The position numbers and the translations under genes were made by a program. Below are positions 33,807-42,255 of a DNA stretch of 64,000 bases, one piece after another. The first letter of the stretch is position 1; the number at the start of each line of letters is the position of its first letter. The stretch comes from Flavobacterium chilense. Its GTDB lineage: Bacteria > Bacteroidota > Bacteroidia > Flavobacteriales > Flavobacteriaceae. The notes below the pieces were generated by a model. It was not told the origin of the DNA. It worked only from the letters and a program-made list of their open reading frames with translations, and made no database searches. The stretch covers positions 124,001 to 188,000 of the forward strand of contig NZ_LSYT01000001.1 in the NCBI RefSeq assembly GCF_001602525.1. Reading direction: 5' to 3'.

Positions 33807-34841
33807 TTATTTCTCAATATTTATTTTTGCAACAAAAGAAGAAACAGCTTTTGTATCAGAACTATTTTCCGTTACATAAACTCCAAGGATATTATTTCTA
33901 TAAGCAGTGTTGGCACTTGTAGCGCTTGAATTAGGGAAATCAAGATCTATCCAGTTTGCTTCTCCAAATGATCCGTCAGAATTTCTGCTTACTGAAACAA
34001 ACGAAGCACCAGTATGTTTTCCATCAATGGCAATCCAGTCAGATGGCATATTATATCCGTTATCTTTTGAAACTGTAATGCCTTCAAAATGCGTGATGAC
34101 AGACAAAACGGTTTCATTTTTATAGCTAAAGGATTTTAAATTGCTGGTTTTTTTAGTTTTTGAATTATAATCAACCAGAAAAGCCTGGCTTATTTTTCCT
34201 AATTCAGGACTGGAATATCCTCCTGCAAGTGTATAGCTGTCACCACCATTATGCCAAATTCCATATAGGGTATTGGTTAATGAATTGGGTAATTTAAGTT
34301 CAGTATATTCTTTTGTAGTGGTATCATATAAAAAGGCATATCCATTTTTATCATTTTCTACATCATAATTTCCAACCGCAATTCCGCCCATTATACTGTG
34401 AACAAAGACATTGTTTGTGTTTCCTCCATTTGGTGATACCTGAACCCATGTTCCGGAACCATCAAGAGGTCCTTCGTAATAAAATCCCAGATTTCCGCTT
34501 GGAGCTTTTCCGGTAGAAGCAGTTATTTTATACGATCCCACAATTTGTATAGTTCCATGAGGCCCATTATTAGGTCCATAACAAGAAGTATTGATAACTG
34601 CAGCTGTTGGAGTGCTTGGAAAATTGACTACATGCCATTTTCCTTCAGTACCATTTCCTTTTAGCGGGCCTTCGTAAATAACGCCCTGAACAATATTGTT
34701 CTGACCTAATAAACTTCCTGTGATATAGACATTGTCAGAACCTGAAACTCCTCTGATTCCTTGTATGGTTGTTTGTCCGGCAGGATCATTAAAATTTGCA
34801 TAATGAACTGCATTTACTTCTAAATTTATATTTTGTGACAT
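33807..34841 (-). CDS. Hypothetical beta-rich repeat protein linked to a sulfatase
   Basis: I do not recognise the family of this 344-residue protein. It is rich in Gly, Asn, Ser and Thr and shows repeated blade-like units, for example VQGVIYEGPLKGNGTEGKWH and LGFYYEGPLDGSGTWVQV, plus GIAVGNYDV and YTLAGGYSS strands. These suggest a beta-propeller. There is no signal peptide, lipobox or sorting domain. The gene begins 40 bp after the stop of a sulfatase gene on the same strand, and the two probably form an operon. A binding or recognition role beside the sulfatase is possible, but no function can be assigned. Confidence 0.75.
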   Translation of the reverse strand: MSQNINLEVNAVHYANFNDPAGQTTIQGIRGVSGSDNVYITGSLLGQNNIVQGVIYEGPLKGNGTEGKWHVVNFPSTPTAAVINTSCYGPNNGPHGTIQIVGSYKITASTGKAPSGNLGFYYEGPLDGSGTWVQVSPNGGNTNNVFVHSIMGGIAVGNYDVENDKNGYAFLYDTTTKEYTELKLPNSLTNTLYGIWHNGGDSYTLAGGYSSPELGKISQAFLVDYNSKTKKTSNLKSFSYKNETVLSVITHFEGITVSKDNGYNMPSDWIAIDGKHTGASFVSVSRNSDGSFGEANWIDLDFPNSSATSANTAYRNNILGVYVTENSSDTKAVSSFVAKINIEK

Positions 34842-34881
34842 GATGTTTGGGGTTTAATTAGTATTACTTTTTTGAATCGTT

Positions 34882-36414
34882 TTAATTGAATGTTGTGGTG
34901 CTGAAAATATCTTTAGGTGTATTTACCCAAAGTTTTTCTACTTCCAGCTGATGCAATTGCTCTTCCAGATCTCTTCTGATTTCACTGTATGCCGGATCAT
35001 AAGCAAGATTGGTGATTTCTAACGGGTCATTTATCAGATCATAAAGTTCATATTGTTTGAAATATGCTGTTGCAGCATCAAAATAATAATCGAATTTCCA
35101 TTTTTCTGTTCTGATGCAGCGAATACGATTAGCTGCTTTTACGATTGTCCAATTGCTGTTCGAGCCTGCTTTTATATCATCATAAGTAAACAATATACTA
35201 TGCTGAACAGGAGTATTGTTCTCCATTACTGGCAATAAACTTGTACCTGCAAGTCCTGTAGGCGGATTAGACACATTGGCTATATCGATAAAAGTAGGCA
35301 TGATGTCTGCCAGTGTTGCCAATGCCATGGATTGCTTTAAACCATGATTTTTAAATAAAACCGGATTTGAAATAACCAGCGGAACTCTTAATGCTTCTTC
35401 ATAAGCAACAAAAGTTTTCTGACGTAAACCGCCATGAGCCAAACCCATTTCTCCGTGATCAGATGTTAATGTAACAATTGCAGAGTCTGCCAGTTTGTTT
35501 CCGTTTTCATCTTCTTTATACAATTCTTTAATGAAATAGCCAATTTCGTTGTCGACATGACTTAACAAATGACCATAGAAATTAATGTAATTGAGTTTTT
35601 CCTCCGGACTGGCAATTTCACCCAGGCTTAAAGCCATATTAATTAAAATTTGTTCCTGTGCCATTGGTTTTTTATTCTCAAGTAAATTTTCATTTACGGT
35701 AGCCGGAAGTCCAATTTCTCTACCCGACCAACTATCAGGATGATATCCCGATGTCGCTGCTGATTTTGGATAAGCCAGAACATCATGAGGATTTACGAGC
35801 GAAAGAATAAGACAATAAGGTTTGTGGTTTCCGGCAGCTCTGTTGGCTTTTACTTCTTTCAAGTATTGTATTGCTTCTGCGGTATATCTGGCATCGTGAT
35901 TAGCAAATCCTCCACCAAAATTAAGCGGATTTACATCTTCGCCGGCATCCGGAGCGATCCAGCCCATTGCACCAAACAATGAAATGTCAGCAGCGGTTAA
36001 GTTTTCATAATTTGTTTTGGTACCATTGGGTGCTACACCTTTGCTCATGTGCCATTTGCCTCTGTATTGCACGTCGTATCCGTCTGCCCAAAGTACATTC
36101 ATGATGTTGGGCAAAGTATTGTCAAGAGTGGGTTCCTGAGGTGATAAAAGCCCTCCTTCGGTTAATGTTTGGCTTACACCGTGTTTGGCCGGATAAGTTC
36201 CCGTAAATAAGGTTGCCCGACTTGGCGAACACATACAGGTATTGCAAAAAGCCCTGTCGAAACTAAAGCCGTTTTGCTTTAAAAATGTGAGTGTTGGAAG
36301 ATTTTTTTCTTCCCATCCAGGCGGAAAATGTTGTGTCGCACGTTGTTCATCCGTAATGATCAGAATAATGTCGGGCTGCGACCCAATCTGGTTAAGTTTT
36401 TCTTTTAAGTCCAT
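34882..36414 (-). CDS. Type I sulfatase without signal peptide
   Basis: This 510-residue sulfatase has the formylglycine motif CMCSPSRATLFTG; Cys62 in CSPSR is the residue modified by formylglycine-generating enzyme. Metal ligands are visible in ILIITDEQRAT near the N-terminus and in LTSDHGEMGLAHGG towards the C-terminal third. KWHMSKG supplies the usual active-site Lys and His. The N-terminus has no signal peptide, although most Bacteroidota glycan sulfatases are exported. A cytosolic substrate, such as a small sulfate ester, is therefore more likely than a polysaccharide. It heads a two-gene unit with the repeat protein. Confidence 0.92.
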   Translation of the reverse strand: MDLKEKLNQIGSQPDIILIITDEQRATQHFPPGWEEKNLPTLTFLKQNGFSFDRAFCNTCMCSPSRATLFTGTYPAKHGVSQTLTEGGLLSPQEPTLDNTLPNIMNVLWADGYDVQYRGKWHMSKGVAPNGTKTNYENLTAADISLFGAMGWIAPDAGEDVNPLNFGGGFANHDARYTAEAIQYLKEVKANRAAGNHKPYCLILSLVNPHDVLAYPKSAATSGYHPDSWSGREIGLPATVNENLLENKKPMAQEQILINMALSLGEIASPEEKLNYINFYGHLLSHVDNEIGYFIKELYKEDENGNKLADSAIVTLTSDHGEMGLAHGGLRQKTFVAYEEALRVPLVISNPVLFKNHGLKQSMALATLADIMPTFIDIANVSNPPTGLAGTSLLPVMENNTPVQHSILFTYDDIKAGSNSNWTIVKAANRIRCIRTEKWKFDYYFDAATAYFKQYELYDLINDPLEITNLAYDPAYSEIRRDLEEQLHQLEVEKLWVNTPKDIFSTTTFN

Positions 36415-36668
36415 TGTTTGTTGTTTAAAATATTAGTAAAAATTATACTTGTATATGACTAATAAACAGCATGTAACAATTTGTAGATTTGGGATATCCA
36501 AAAATCATTAAGTATCTGAATTTTAATTGGTAAGAATAAAATTACAATAATAAAACAAAGTCAAACAACGTATAAATACCTGTTTTTCAATAGTCTAAGA
36601 ATAATGAAGTTTTTAAATAGTTAGAGATGTAAGAAAGAAGTGGGAGATAGGGTCTGAGGAATAACTAT

Positions 36669-36718
36669 AAACACAAAAAAGCTTCAAAATCAAATGACTT
36701 TGAAGCTTTTTTGTGTTT
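36669..36718. terminator. Strong intrinsic terminator after the M20 amidohydrolase gene
   Basis: Positions 36669-36688 and 36699-36718 form a perfect 20-bp inverted repeat with a 10-nt loop. The core is GCTTCAAA/TTTGAAGC, flanked by A and T runs. It lies 19 bp beyond the M20 stop codon. The rest of the 322-bp gap (36415-36736) shows no other feature I can support. Confidence 0.85.
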
Positions 36719-36736
36719 TAAAAAACAGTTTATCTT

Positions 36737-38029
36737 TTAATTTCCATTTGCCCTTTCAAGTATTAAAGACGAAAAACTTTTTACTCCTGTTTTGATACAT
36801 GCTTCATCAACTGAAAAATTCGGAGCATGATTCATAGCAACAATTCCTTTTTCAATATTAGAACCGCCAAGGAAAAAGTATACGCCCGGAATTTTCTGTT
36901 GAAAATAGGCAAAATCATCATTAAAGAAAGGAGCCTGACCATAATCAGGAGCAACGAATGCTTTACCATAAATGGCGTTAAGTTTTTTTATTACAGTCTC
37001 AGTTAATTTTTGATCATTAAGAACCGTTGGATTTCCCTGCACAAAAGAAACTGAAATCAGCTGATTCTTAAAATTATTCGCTTCAATTACATCTTTGATT
37101 TTAGGTATGATACTGTTTAAATTAGAAGAATTTGTTTCATACAAATAAGCCTCCAAAAACAGTTCATTGTTTTTAGAATTAATAGAAAATTTATCATCCA
37201 TGATTAAATAATCTTTAAAATCTGTTTCAGGATTTACAAGTCCTACTTTTGGATCTGCAATATTTTGTACTTCCCAGGGTTTAGTGTTTGCCGTAATACG
37301 AAATAAAGCATTGTGAATCTTGTTTGCCAGTTCTTTAGCCTGATCCTTGGTCAATTCATCTTTAAGCTTTATTTGTACTCTTTTTTGATAAGCAAACAAT
37401 TCATTTGGTTTAACCATTATTTGCCCCACAGGTAATGGAGTTACATGAAGTCCGTATATTTCATCAGGTTGTATTTTAGAAAGTAAGCCATTGTCCAGCA
37501 TTGCCTTTGCACCAACAAAAGTCTCCTCTTCAGGCTGAAAGATAAAATATACCGTTCCTTTCAAATATTTTTTATTTTTTGCCAGTACCTCAGCAATACC
37601 TAATGCAATCGTCATATGTATGTCGTGTCCGCAACCATGCTGAATTCCTTTTATCTTAGATTTAAAATCAACAGGATCTGGTAAATCATTTGGAAGCGCA
37701 TCCATGTCAGCTCGCCAGGCTATTTTTTTTCCTTTTTGACCGCCTTTTAATATCCCTACAACAGCGTGACCATAAATATTGGTTTGAACCTCAAGTCCTA
37801 AATCAAGTAAATATTTTTTTATTTTCTCTTGTGTTTGTATTTCATTACCTGCTAATTCAGGGTTTTCATGAAAGTCTCTTCTAATGCTAATTAGTTTATC
37901 GAAAATAGCATCAGTATCCGTTTTTATAGCTTCATGAGGTAAAATTGCCTTCTTTTCTTGTTGGCTAAAAGCCTTTTGATAAGCAGGTGATAGTAATACG
38001 AGTAAATACAACAGAAATTTTCTTTTCAT
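36737..38029 (-). CDS. Exported M20 family amidohydrolase
   Basis: This 430-residue metal-dependent amidohydrolase or peptidase of the M20D group (hippurate/IAA-amino-acid hydrolase type) has a signal peptide ending at AFSQQ. Motifs are IRRDFHENPELAGNE, the metal-binding WRADMDALP and HGCGHDIHMTIALG, the Glu pair in IFQPEEETFVGAKAMLDNG, and a C-terminal HAPNFSVDEACI His. It would hydrolyse N-acyl or N-aroyl amino acids in the periplasm. It stands alone, ends in a strong terminator, and has no metabolic link to its neighbours that I can see. Confidence 0.92.
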   Translation of the reverse strand: MKRKFLLYLLVLLSPAYQKAFSQQEKKAILPHEAIKTDTDAIFDKLISIRRDFHENPELAGNEIQTQEKIKKYLLDLGLEVQTNIYGHAVVGILKGGQKGKKIAWRADMDALPNDLPDPVDFKSKIKGIQHGCGHDIHMTIALGIAEVLAKNKKYLKGTVYFIFQPEEETFVGAKAMLDNGLLSKIQPDEIYGLHVTPLPVGQIMVKPNELFAYQKRVQIKLKDELTKDQAKELANKIHNALFRITANTKPWEVQNIADPKVGLVNPETDFKDYLIMDDKFSINSKNNELFLEAYLYETNSSNLNSIIPKIKDVIEANNFKNQLISVSFVQGNPTVLNDQKLTETVIKKLNAIYGKAFVAPDYGQAPFFNDDFAYFQQKIPGVYFFLGGSNIEKGIVAMNHAPNFSVDEACIKTGVKSFSSLILERANGN

Positions 38030-38194
38030 AATTTGAGTTTGTTTAGTGCCTGAATAATATTCTTTAATTAGAATACAACAGTATAGACTACATAAAAGCT
38101 ATAAATGTTACACCAATCGAACTATTTTATTATGAATTTTTTTATTATCAATAAGTAGTTGATTACCTGATATAATATAAGAATTGAGAAACAG

Positions 38195-38554
<360 letters not shown>

Positions 38555-38689
38555 TTATTTTCAGATGTAGAAATTAAGAGGTCAGTGTTTACTGAGGTTT
38601 ACAGATGTCGATGTACAGTAGGAATACAAATTTTTAAAGAATACATCCGCACAATGACCAAACCAAAAGTAAAAAATATATTTAATATA

Positions 38690-39193
38690 CTACGATACTT
38701 CAAAAGCTTCACTGTTTAGAGTAAGTGCAATTCGGGCACTTTTTATAAATTCAATCAATTCAAAACCCTTTAATTCAACAGCCAGATTATTGATTTCGTT
38801 TTCCTGTCCCGTTGCTTCAAGTATGGTGTAATCTTTTTCGATTGTTAAATATCTGACGTTATATTTTTTAAACACATGATCTGAGTTTTCATGGCTGATT
38901 ACACCGGAAGTTTTTACTTTAAATAAGGCTATTTGCTTCCATATAATTTCTTCGTTTGTGCTGCAGTAACAGCTAAAGACCTCGATAATTTTTTCAATTT
39001 GAAGAACTATGTTCCGAACGGTTTCATAAGTTTCTTTTATAACAAGCGTACAACGGTACATCTTATCCGTTTCGCAGATAGAGATATTGAGGCTTTCCAG
39101 GCTAATTTTTCTTCGGGAAAGCATAATGGTTATTTTATTAAGTAATCCCATTTGATCTTCGGTGTAAACGGTTAAGGTGTATTCTTTTTTCAT
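38690..39193 (-). CDS. ilvN: Acetolactate synthase small (regulatory) subunit, ACT domain
   Basis: This 167-residue regulatory subunit of acetohydroxyacid synthase normally binds valine and tunes the catalytic subunit for branched-chain amino-acid synthesis. An N-terminal ACT domain covers about residues 4-75 (YTLTVYTEDQMGLLNKITIMLSRRKISLESL), followed by the C-terminal small-subunit domain (IWKQIALFKVKT, YTILEATGQENEINNLAVEL). The usual operon partners ilvB, ilvC and ilvD are absent on both sides, so this copy is isolated. It is preceded by two Ile-rich leader peptides and two terminators (39252-39510), which is direct sequence evidence for attenuation by isoleucyl-tRNA supply. It may be a second ilvN copy or a relocated one. 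Confidence 0.88.
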   Translation of the reverse strand: MKKEYTLTVYTEDQMGLLNKITIMLSRRKISLESLNISICETDKMYRCTLVIKETYETVRNIVLQIEKIIEVFSCYCSTNEEIIWKQIALFKVKTSGVISHENSDHVFKKYNVRYLTIEKDYTILEATGQENEINNLAVELKGFELIEFIKSARIALTLNSEAFEVS

Positions 39194-39251
39194 TTGTAAG
39201 CTGTAGTGAATTATTTGAATGAATTAGTATTAATGTGTGTGCCCTGGAAAT

Positions 39252-39290
39252 AAAAAAACCTTTCTCATTTTGAGTGAGAAAGGTTTTTTT
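39252..39290 (-). terminator. Attenuator terminator 2, before ilvN
   Basis: CCTTTCTCA (39259-39267) pairs with TGAGAAAGG (39275-39283), extended by seven A-T pairs to a 16-bp stem with a 7-nt loop. On the minus strand a T-run follows. It lies between leader peptide 2 and the ilvN ATG, so it would stop transcription before the gene unless antagonised. Confidence 0.88.
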
Positions 39291-39316
39291 TTATAGTACA
39301 AAAGAATCCTGCCTCG

Positions 39317-39373
39317 TCAAAATAGACGAATAATGATAATTGCGCTAATGATAATTTGTACTGAATTTTTCAT
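39317..39373 (-). CDS. Ile-rich leader peptide 2 of the ilvN attenuator
   Basis: This 18-codon frame reads MKNSVQIIISAIIIIRLF, then TGA. Seven of 18 residues are isoleucine, including runs of three and four. It lies between terminator 1 (39390-39414) and terminator 2 (39252-39290) on the ilvN strand. A short hairpin, TCGTC/GACGA, spans its end. The composition and position are those of an attenuation leader in which slow decoding of Ile codons lets RNA polymerase read through. Confidence 0.82.
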   Translation of the reverse strand: MKNSVQIIISAIIIIRLF

Positions 39374-39389
39374 GTATAGTTTAAATAAA

Positions 39390-39414
39390 AAAACCTCCCT
39401 AAAAGGGAGGTTTT
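39390..39414 (-). terminator. Attenuator terminator 1, between the two leader peptides
   Basis: AAAACCTCCCT (39390-39400) pairs with AGGGAGGTTTT (39404-39414) around a 3-nt loop, followed on the minus strand by a T-run. An AGGGA in the transcript (plus-strand TCCCT at 39447-39451), 9 nt after the leader 1 stop, could pair with the UCCCU of the 5' arm as an antiterminator. Confidence 0.85.
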
Positions 39415-39459
39415 AAATGGTATCTGTGTACTTTATTTATATAACATCCCTGATCATTA

Positions 39460-39510
39460 TCAAATGATAATAATGCTGCTAATAATAGTGATGTTAATTA
39501 CGTTTTTCAT
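39460..39510 (-). CDS. Ile-rich leader peptide 1 of the ilvN attenuator
   Basis: This 16-codon frame reads MKNVINITIISSIIII, then TGA. Eight of 16 residues are isoleucine, with four in a row just before the stop. It begins 20 bp after a TACATTTG -7 box, and terminator 1 follows 45 bp after its stop. A small hairpin (39456-39471) includes the last Ile codons and the stop. Both leaders start MKN and end in a block of Ile codons, suggesting that one arose from the other by duplication. Confidence 0.85.
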   Translation of the reverse strand: MKNVINITIISSIIII

Positions 39511-39529
39511 TTTTTTTCCTGATGAGCGA

Positions 39530-39537
39530 CAAATGTA
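39530..39537 (-). promoter_or_regulatory. TACATTTG -7 box of the ilvN leader transcript
   Basis: TACATTTG on the minus strand matches TAnnTTTG exactly and lies 20 bp before the ATG of leader peptide 1. The region upstream to 39703 is A/T-rich and contains no gene. Confidence 0.7.
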
Positions 39538-39703
39538 TTCATTTTTATAAAACTAAAAAAAGTTTTTTTCAATGAAACGATTTGTTTTCTGGTAACATCA
39601 GATATCTCTATTTAACTCTGGCCTGTAAAAACTTCGGCGTGGTTATTTGTAAATAACGACACCGAAGTTGTAATTTTTTTATTCAGATCAAATTATATTG
39701 ATA

Positions 39704-40492
39704 CTATAGAGCATCCCAGGATGCACTTGGATAATAAATAGAGCTGGTTACAGGAGCTGTCCAGTAATCCTGACTGCCGCCACGGAAAGTATGAAGACTT
39801 ACTGCATTTACATTTCGTTTAGAGTCATTAGTCACCCAACGAATGGTTTGATTCAGTATCTCAGTACCATTTACATAATATTTAACGTATCCATCAGTAT
39901 TTGAACCGGTATTTAATTTCACAGATATTTGACAGTTATAGGTTACGCCTTCCTGTATGTAATACTTTTTTCCAAAATCATTACCAAATTGTCCAGGCTG
40001 ATCTCTGTAATATACATATGGTTGTAGATAAGCACCACTTCCTTTTGCAGTGTTTGATCCACTTGGGCAATACCACATAAATCGGGCACTACCGCCATTA
40101 CCATCCCATCCCGGATCGCCACCGGTATTCTGATCTCCAATTAAAATACCATATCCGCATTTACCGCCTCTGCTCCAATAAAATCCGGAATTAAATTTCA
40201 TCTGGAACCAAACGGTATAAACTCCGGTTGACCAAACCCCATAGGATGTACATAATCCACCGGGACATGATAGTGTGTTGGTTTGCAATGTGATCGTTCT
40301 GGCTGTAGCAGTTCCTTTTGCGGTAGAATTTCCTCCTTGTGCTACATTAGGAGAAACATCTTCTTTGTTAGCGGTTTGAGACACTTCTTTGTTAACGCTT
40401 TGTCGCTCATTTAAATCTTGTTCTTTTTCACAGGAATTAAACATTACTGCTGTAATAAATAGCAAACTTGTTAATTTTAAGGTTTTTTTCAT
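39704..40492 (-). CDS. PL14-like polysaccharide lyase lipoprotein
   Basis: This 262-residue lipoprotein starts at the ATG at 40492 (MKKTLKLTSLLF), with lipobox FNSC; a TTG 63 bp upstream would add an unlikely tail. A Ser/Thr/Asn-rich linker of about 45 residues precedes a beta-jelly-roll domain with VWFQMKFNSGFYWSRGGKCGYG, GGSARFMWYCPSG, AYLQPYVYYRD and NDSKRNVNAVSLHTFRGG. These resemble polysaccharide lyase family 14 (alginate or glucuronan lyases), placing it on the outer-membrane surface or in the periplasm. The family call is from motif resemblance, and the substrate is not known. It stands alone. Confidence 0.7.
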   Translation of the reverse strand: MKKTLKLTSLLFITAVMFNSCEKEQDLNERQSVNKEVSQTANKEDVSPNVAQGGNSTAKGTATARTITLQTNTLSCPGGLCTSYGVWSTGVYTVWFQMKFNSGFYWSRGGKCGYGILIGDQNTGGDPGWDGNGGSARFMWYCPSGSNTAKGSGAYLQPYVYYRDQPGQFGNDFGKKYYIQEGVTYNCQISVKLNTGSNTDGYVKYYVNGTEILNQTIRWVTNDSKRNVNAVSLHTFRGGSQDYWTAPVTSSIYYPSASWDAL

Positions 40493-40882
40493 TTTTAAAA
40501 TTTTAAAGGTTAGTAAATAATTAATAGTTGGTAAATAATAGATAGTAAATTGCAATTATATTTTGTTGTTGATTACAAAGTCAAATCGACATTTGTAAGG
40601 CAATACATAATTGACGATGTAAAGTTGATTAATTAAAGTTCAGAGGAGGGGTAATAATGTACGTTTTTGGGTACAAAAAAATCTTGATTGTGTATTTTGT
40701 GTACTTTTTTTAGATTTTAAAAATAATATTGATGTAAAAAATGCTAAAAAAATGTTTAATAGGTAGTTAATTAAGAATTTAATGAATTGCTTCTCAAATA
40801 AGAGTATATTTTATACAGAGTAGTGATTTAAGAATAGAACTTAAGTTTTTTAAATTGGCTATCTTTACATAAATAAATTTTT
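40493..40882. other. 390-bp A/T-rich gap between divergent lyase and Crp-family genes
   Basis: No gene is visible. It contains the leader regions of both divergent genes. The only structured element I can support is the inverted repeat at 40866-40887 next to the Crp-family start. Confidence 0.5.
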
Positions 40883-40887
40883 ATGTA
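40866..40887. promoter_or_regulatory. Inverted repeat overlapping the start codon of the Crp-family gene
   Basis: TACATAAA (40866-40873) and TTTATGTA (40880-40887) are perfect complements around 6 bp. The right arm covers the ATG at 40883. TACAT/ATGTA half-sites also occur at 41618-41639 before the downstream operon. Autoregulation by the Crp-family protein is a possible reading. Confidence 0.4.
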
Positions 40888-41569
40888 CGAAGATTTAAAA
40901 TATTGGTATTTACGTGATCATAAATTGTTTAGAACCCTGAGTTACTCACAAATCAAGCAATTGTGTATTATTACAGGTTTTAAAAAAGCTTCAAAAGGAG
41001 AAATTATTTATTTCTCTACATCAGATTTGCCCCGTATTTTTTTACTTAAAAAAGGAAACATAAAAATTGTTGCCATTGATGAAGATGGGAATGAAGTTAT
41101 AAAAGATATCATTCAAAAAGGAGATTTGTTTGGCGAACTGACTTTAGAAACCGATACTAAAAATGAAGAATATGCAAAAGTCCTTTCTGACGATGTTGCC
41201 ATTTGTAGTTTTTTAATGTCTGATTTTGAAGATTTATTGCTTAGAAATCCAACTTTGGCACTTTCGTACACCAAATTTGTTGGCTTGAAAATGAAACGTA
41301 TCAAAAATAGTTACGCCAATTTAATTTCTAAAGATGCCAAAACCAGATTGTATCAATTTCTAAACGATTGGGCAGAAAGAGAAGGTGTTAGAGATGGTAA
41401 TTCGGTTGTAATCGAAAATTATTTAATTCAAAGTGATATTGCTCAAATCATCTGTACCTCAAGACAAACGGCAACACAATTATTAAATGAAATGGAAGCC
41501 AATAATCTTTTAGCCTATAACAGAAAAGAAATTATCATTCCGGATATTACCAAAATACAATTATTTTAG
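40883..41569 (+). CDS. Crp/Fnr family transcriptional regulator
   Basis: This 228-residue regulator has an N-terminal cyclic-nucleotide-binding-type beta-roll (about residues 20-115; GEIIYFSTSDLPRIFLLKKGNIKIVAIDEDGNEV, then GDLFGELTL). A dimerisation helix follows, and a C-terminal winged helix carries the recognition segment QSDIAQIICTSRQTATQLLNEME. There is no Cys cluster like that of Fnr, and a full cAMP-binding motif is not obvious, so the signal is unknown. It lies 82 bp upstream of a six-gene operon beginning with a peroxiredoxin-like protein, in the same direction, with an inverted repeat between them. I infer that it controls that operon. Confidence 0.93.
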   Translation: MYEDLKYWYLRDHKLFRTLSYSQIKQLCIITGFKKASKGEIIYFSTSDLPRIFLLKKGNIKIVAIDEDGNEVIKDIIQKGDLFGELTLETDTKNEEYAKVLSDDVAICSFLMSDFEDLLLRNPTLALSYTKFVGLKMKRIKNSYANLISKDAKTRLYQFLNDWAEREGVRDGNSVVIENYLIQSDIAQIICTSRQTATQLLNEMEANNLLAYNRKEIIIPDITKIQLF

Positions 41570-41617
41570 GCGAAGTGTAAATTAGCCGACATTTTGCTTT
41601 TTCATAGTAAAGTAATT

Positions 41618-41639
41618 TTACATCATCAAAAAGATGTAA
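41618..41639. promoter_or_regulatory. Inverted repeat before the peroxiredoxin-YHS-DoxX operon, candidate Crp-type site
   Basis: TTACATC (41618-41624) and GATGTAA (41633-41639) are perfect 7-bp arms around 8 bp, ending 12 bp before the ATG at 41652. A -7-like TAATTTTA (41613-41620) overlaps the left arm, so a bound protein would affect initiation. Confidence 0.42.
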
Positions 41640-41651
41640 CACCAAAAAACT

Positions 41652-42245
41652 ATGAAAAAAGTATTTTTAATTTTTTTAGTGGCCTTAAGTACGGTTGCTA
41701 ATGCACAAACTGCGATCCCTAAATCTGCAAATGATATTGCTCCTTTATTAATAGGAGAAAAAGTTCCTGGGATTACTTTAAAAACAGCTGAAAACACTGC
41801 TGTAAAAATTTCTGATTTACTTCAAAAGAAAAAAACAGTTCTGGTTTTTTATCGAGGCGGTTGGTGTCCGTATTGTAATTTGCATTTACAGGCATTGGCT
41901 GAAGCCGAAAAACAAATCCTGGATCTGGGGTACCAAATTATCGCCATTAGTCCTGATTCACCAGAGAACTTAAAAATTACAGAAGAAAAAGATAAGGTAA
42001 AATATACTTTGCTTTCTGACTCAAAAGGAGAACTTATTAAAGCAATGGGCATTGCTTATGAAGTACCTGAAAACTATAAATCAGTAATAAACGTACATTC
42101 TAAAGGCATCAATACGAGTTTGTTACCAGTTCCTTCTGTTTTTATCTTAAATACAGAAGCGGATATCTTATTCGAATATATTGCTCCTGATTTTAAGCAC
42201 CGTATTACAACAGATTTACTTGTTTCAGTATTAAAAGCACTTTAA
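41652..42245 (+). CDS. Exported peroxiredoxin-like (AhpC/TSA) thioredoxin-fold protein
   Basis: This 197-residue protein has a signal peptide ending at NAQTA and an AhpC/TSA-type thioredoxin fold. The active-site segment is VLFYRGGWCPYCNLHLQ, with a CxxC pair rather than the single peroxidatic Cys of classic peroxiredoxins. ISPDSPENLKITEEKDKVKYTLLSD and VPSVFILN are family strands. It probably handles thiol-disulfide or peroxide chemistry in the periplasm. It opens a tight operon of six genes downstream of a Crp-family regulator, with only 10 bp to the YHS gene. Confidence 0.87.
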   Translation: MKKVFLIFLVALSTVANAQTAIPKSANDIAPLLIGEKVPGITLKTAENTAVKISDLLQKKKTVLVFYRGGWCPYCNLHLQALAEAEKQILDLGYQIIAISPDSPENLKITEEKDKVKYTLLSDSKGELIKAMGIAYEVPENYKSVINVHSKGINTSLLPVPSVFILNTEADILFEYIAPDFKHRITTDLLVSVLKAL

Positions 42246-42255
42246 ATAAAATAAG

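Noticed and set aside
39252..39414. The two hairpins before ilvN as ordinary terminators of the genes on either side
   Set aside because: No gene ends just upstream of them on the ilvN strand; each directly follows an Ile-rich mini-frame behind a promoter box, so attenuation explains them better.
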